From CAYOEZ01 sp964402955 (GTDB lineage: Bacteria; Chloroflexota; DTOL01; DAOUCN01), in NCBI GenBank assembly GCA_964402955.1, contig CAYOEZ010000102.1, positions 1-15,907 of the forward strand: a stretch of DNA of 15,907 nt, written 5' to 3'. Made by a program: the position numbers and the translations under genes. Every line of letters begins with the position of its first letter. Positions within the stretch are counted from its first letter, which is position 1. Of the stretch, positions 13,954 to 15,907 are shown piece after piece. The notes under the pieces are model-generated. The model did not search any database. It saw only the letters and a program-made list of their open reading frames with translations, and had not been told where the DNA came from.

Positions 13954-15393
13954 TTATCTCTGCGCCGCTTGCAGTTGGTCAACCTGCGCCGATAGCGTGG
14001 CAAGTTGGGCGGCAAGGTCGGCAGCCTGCGCCTGTAGCTGCGCGACCGTGGCGTCTGTCGTCGCCGGCTGCGCGCTGCTGTTGAGCGCATCGAGCGCCGC
14101 CGGCGGCAGGTACTGCCCGACCTGCAGCCAGACGAGCAGTCTGCCCTCTCTGGCGCTGTCGGAGCTCTGCATGGCATAGCCGACGATCTGGCCCGCCTGG
14201 GTCGCTTTCATGGCGACGCCGGGTGTGCTGGAAGAGGTCAGCGGGTCGCCCACGGCAATGGGGCCATTCTCCAAAGAGAACTTGGTGGGCACGCGCCCGG
14301 CGAAGGCAACGGCCGTCTTGTTGTCGGTGATGAGGCGGCTGTTGTCGCCGGCGAAATAGCTCTTGCCCTGATCGAAGAGAAGGCCGGGGTTGGTGGAAAC
14401 GACGCCAACCAGCGTGCCTGGGTTGCTTTGCGTGGCGAGGCGCACAGCCGGAACCGTGCGATCTTCGGGGATCAGGACCATCAGATCGCCCGCCTCGCTA
14501 CGCTGGTCGGTGGCAAAGGTTTCCGCCACATCCTGATTGCAGGCAAGATAGTTTTGGTTGCCGGTGTAAGGAACACCGGGGTTAAAGTAGCAGGTGCCGT
14601 TGAAGGAGCCGGAGAACTTGGGCGCGTTGACATTTGCCGCAAAATAGGCCTGGTTGTTAGCCTGAAATCGCAGCAACTCCTTGTTGGCGCCGGTATTGTT
14701 GAAGTGCCAGTTGCCGTCGGAACCGACATACATACCGTAGGTGACATTGCCGGTGGTATTCGCCATTGTCATGCCCGCGCCATAGGTGGCGGCGCTGGAG
14801 ACGATCGACAAGGCGGTGCTATCGGTCGCCCCGCGGTTGATGGTCAGGCTGGTGGTTGTGTCATTGAGCAGTTGGTTGGCTGTTTGCGCTGTGGTTGCCA
14901 GAGTCGCCGTGGTCGCCAATTTGGCCACACCGGCCTGCATGGCCCACGGCACAGGGAAGAGGCGTTGGCGGGGCAGCATCTCACCGTCCGGGGCGATGGT
15001 CAGGCCGACGTAGAGATTGGCGTTGTCGAAGAGCCCTGCGGGGATTGCTTTGGCGTCGCCCACCACCACGCTGAAGTTGCCGTTACGGACCACAACGTTG
15101 TTGAAGACCTCGTTGTACAAGGGCGCGCCGCCGGTCACCACAGCGTAGATATTGAGTGTGATGTTAAATGTCCCGTTGGCCAGGTTGCCATCAGCCCTGC
15201 GCAGCGTGCCTTGATAGCTGAAGGCGTTCGGAATGTTGGCGACACTGATGGCGGCAGGGTCCACCTCTTGTTCGAGCTGGGCCGCCCGCGCTACGGAAAT
15301 CGCATTGCCCGAAAGCCACCAGGCGCCAATCAGCAAGTTCACGACCAACACCACGGCGAACATGCCGAGGAACTCAGACCGACGGGATTTCAT
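13954..15393 (-). CDS. Secreted fibre-like protein with a DVAE/peptidase-G2-like C-terminal domain and a coiled coil
   Basis: A 479-residue protein. The start at 15393 (MKSRRSEFLGMFAVVLVVNL) has AAGGAG 6 nt upstream; a start 16 codons earlier lacks this. A hydrophobic signal (11-27) ends near ARA|AQ. Residues 57-155 form the N-terminal module of many bacterial fibre or surface proteins: FSYQGTLRRADGNLANGTFN, NGNFSVVVG, LYVGLTIAPDGEMLPRQRLF, PVPWAMQAG. Residues 156-285 are Thr/Asn-rich, beta-helix-like stalk sequence (LATTATLATTAQTANQLL, WHFNNTGANKELLRFQANNQ). Residues 288-425 hold the DVAETF, GDLMVLIPED, GVVSTNPG, FAGRVPTKFSLENGPIAVGD, PLTSSSTPGVAMKA set seen in C-terminal fibre domains related to peptidase G2/intramolecular chaperones. 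Residues 446-479 form a Leu/Gln/Ala coiled coil, likely a trimeriser. It is the first gene of the unit. I infer a trimeric surface fibre; self-cleavage is possible but not shown. Confidence 0.88.
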   Translation of the reverse strand: MKSRRSEFLGMFAVVLVVNLLIGAWWLSGNAISVARAAQLEQEVDPAAISVANIPNAFSYQGTLRRADGNLANGTFNITLNIYAVVTGGAPLYNEVFNNVVVRNGNFSVVVGDAKAIPAGLFDNANLYVGLTIAPDGEMLPRQRLFPVPWAMQAGVAKLATTATLATTAQTANQLLNDTTTSLTINRGATDSTALSIVSSAATYGAGMTMANTTGNVTYGMYVGSDGNWHFNNTGANKELLRFQANNQAYFAANVNAPKFSGSFNGTCYFNPGVPYTGNQNYLACNQDVAETFATDQRSEAGDLMVLIPEDRTVPAVRLATQSNPGTLVGVVSTNPGLLFDQGKSYFAGDNSRLITDNKTAVAFAGRVPTKFSLENGPIAVGDPLTSSSTPGVAMKATQAGQIVGYAMQSSDSAREGRLLVWLQVGQYLPPAALDALNSSAQPATTDATVAQLQAQAADLAAQLATLSAQVDQLQAAQR

Positions 15394-15686
15394 AACGTTC
15401 TCCTTATCGCAATCACGCTCGACTGATTCGCCGGGAGCCACGGAACCTACCGTTTTGTAGAGACTTCCCGGTTCGGACGCTCTGCTGCTGATCGTTTAGT
15501 TGGCTCGAATTCTCCGGCGAGACCCCATACAACCAGGCTGCACCCAATCCAAATGACGCCTGTCTTCCCGCCGCCTTCCGCGTCGTCAAGGCGCGCCCGG
15601 CCGGGATGGAAACCTGCGGCGCCTTCCGTCCGCTCATCGGTCGCCTTCACCGGCGGTGAGACAAAGCCAGCAGGTGCAACGCGGTG
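15394..15686. other. 293 bp upstream of the three-gene unit, no credible gene
   Basis: This stretch should contain the promoter of the minus-strand unit. I see only a poor candidate: on the minus strand TTGGAT, then 17 bp, then TATGGG. A 67-codon open frame on the minus strand (15447-15650) has no known motif and no clear ribosome site. The only firm signal is the Shine-Dalgarno sequence AAGGAG just before the fibre gene. Confidence 0.45.
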
Positions 15687-15872
15687 TTAGCTCGCTTCAA
15701 GTAGTCGCTTTGCAGTGTCAAAGTTCTTGCCGTCTTGTTTCTCACTCAGCCTGGCAAAGAAGCCTTCGGCAAACTTCAAAACACCGACGACTTCAAATTG
15801 AGATGCAAAGGTTACTTGCGTGCCATCGTCCTTTGGCCTACGTGCTGCATCGTGCAAGTACGTCGCGGATTC
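15687..15872 (-). pseudogene. 3' fragment of an SRPBCC/CoxG-like (START-fold) protein gene
   Basis: The minus-strand frame from about 15872 to a TAA at 15687-15689 reads ESATYLHDAARRPKDDGTQV, TFASQFEVVGVLKFAEGFFA, RLSEKQDGKNFDTAKRLLEA, S. This is the usual ending of small SRPBCC-family proteins: DGGT-V-F, then G-LK--EP--AR, then --D---K-LLEA. Upstream the frame runs directly into the palindromic repeat at 15877-15894, where it meets an in-frame TGA. No start codon or N-terminal half is in the window. The gene therefore seems to be cut by the repeat, unless a frameshift hides more coding sequence beyond the edge. These proteins bind small hydrophobic ligands; no specific role can be given. Confidence 0.6.
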
Positions 15873-15876
15873 GTAG

Positions 15877-15894
15877 CGGCGGCTTCAGCCGCCG
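15877..15894. repeat. GC-rich palindromic (REP-like) repeat
   Basis: CGGCGGCT and AGCCGCCG are perfect reverse complements around TC (more realistically a 7-bp stem with a 4-base TTCA loop). It is set in TTCGTAGCGGCGG...GCCGTTCGTC. Short hairpins of this GCGGCGGCTTCAGCCGCCG style look like dispersed intergenic palindromes. Only one copy is visible here, so dispersal is inferred. It forms the upstream limit of the SRPBCC fragment. Confidence 0.55.
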
Positions 15895-15907
15895 TTCGTC
15901 TTTGTCA

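Noticed and set aside
14428..15426. 332-codon + strand frame opposite the fibre-like gene
   Set aside because: The product is Gly/Val/His/Arg-rich with no known motif and is antisense to recognisable fibre domains.
15520..15560. TTGGAT-N17-TATGGG as promoter of the minus-strand three-gene unit
   Set aside because: Each box matches the consensus at only about half of its positions, and no other evidence supports it.
1..15907. CRISPR array, tRNA or rRNA genes
   Set aside because: No regularly spaced direct repeats and no tRNA- or rRNA-like stretches were seen while reading the window; tiny or degenerate cases cannot be excluded by eye.

Overview
The window looks like chromosomal DNA of a Chloroflexota bacterium, probably of the Caldilinea/Anaerolineae type. 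This is inferred from protein style, not from a marker gene. The clues are a substrate-binding lipoprotein with an Ala/Pro linker after its lipidated Cys, a sugar ABC operon without its own ATPase, large secreted beta-rich proteins, and a secreted protein ending in the IFLPLVER type of tail common in that phylum. The DNA is GC-rich and contains several decayed mobile elements.

Left part (1-2750). The C-terminal part of a GH94 enzyme resembling cyclic beta-1,2-glucan synthase enters from the left edge. It is followed by a stand-alone response-regulator receiver domain. Directly abutting the receiver's stop is an unannotated 73-codon remnant of the C-terminus of an IS481-like transposase, with what looks like its terminal repeats. 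About 670 bp with no recognisable gene then follow.

Middle part (2754-9529, + strand). This is a carbohydrate utilisation operon: a LacI-family repressor, a family 1 sugar-binding lipoprotein, two CUT1-type permeases (MalF-like and MalG-like) and a GH127/DUF1680 enzyme. The last suggests beta-L-arabinofuranosides or similar plant-derived oligosaccharides as substrate. A sigma70-like promoter and a LacI-type palindrome lie just upstream of the repressor's true GTG start, so the repressor probably controls itself and the whole operon. A 363-bp deletion derivative of an IS5-family element has inserted into the stop codon of the last gene. It separates the gene from a perfect 16-bp inverted repeat that was probably the operon's end hairpin.

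Right part (9670-15393, - strand). Three genes lie in a row, each with a signal peptide or N-terminal membrane anchor. They are a fibre-like protein with a C-terminal coiled coil, a 1050-residue helix-rich secreted protein of unknown function whose C-terminus faintly resembles the C-terminus of Tc-toxin A subunits, and a beta-rich protein with one cadherin/Big-like domain and the LPLV-type tail. They probably form one transcription unit making a cell-surface or secreted assembly. This is the least understood part of the window.

Right edge. The 3' part of an SRPBCC-family gene (- strand) is cut off at a GC-rich palindromic repeat.
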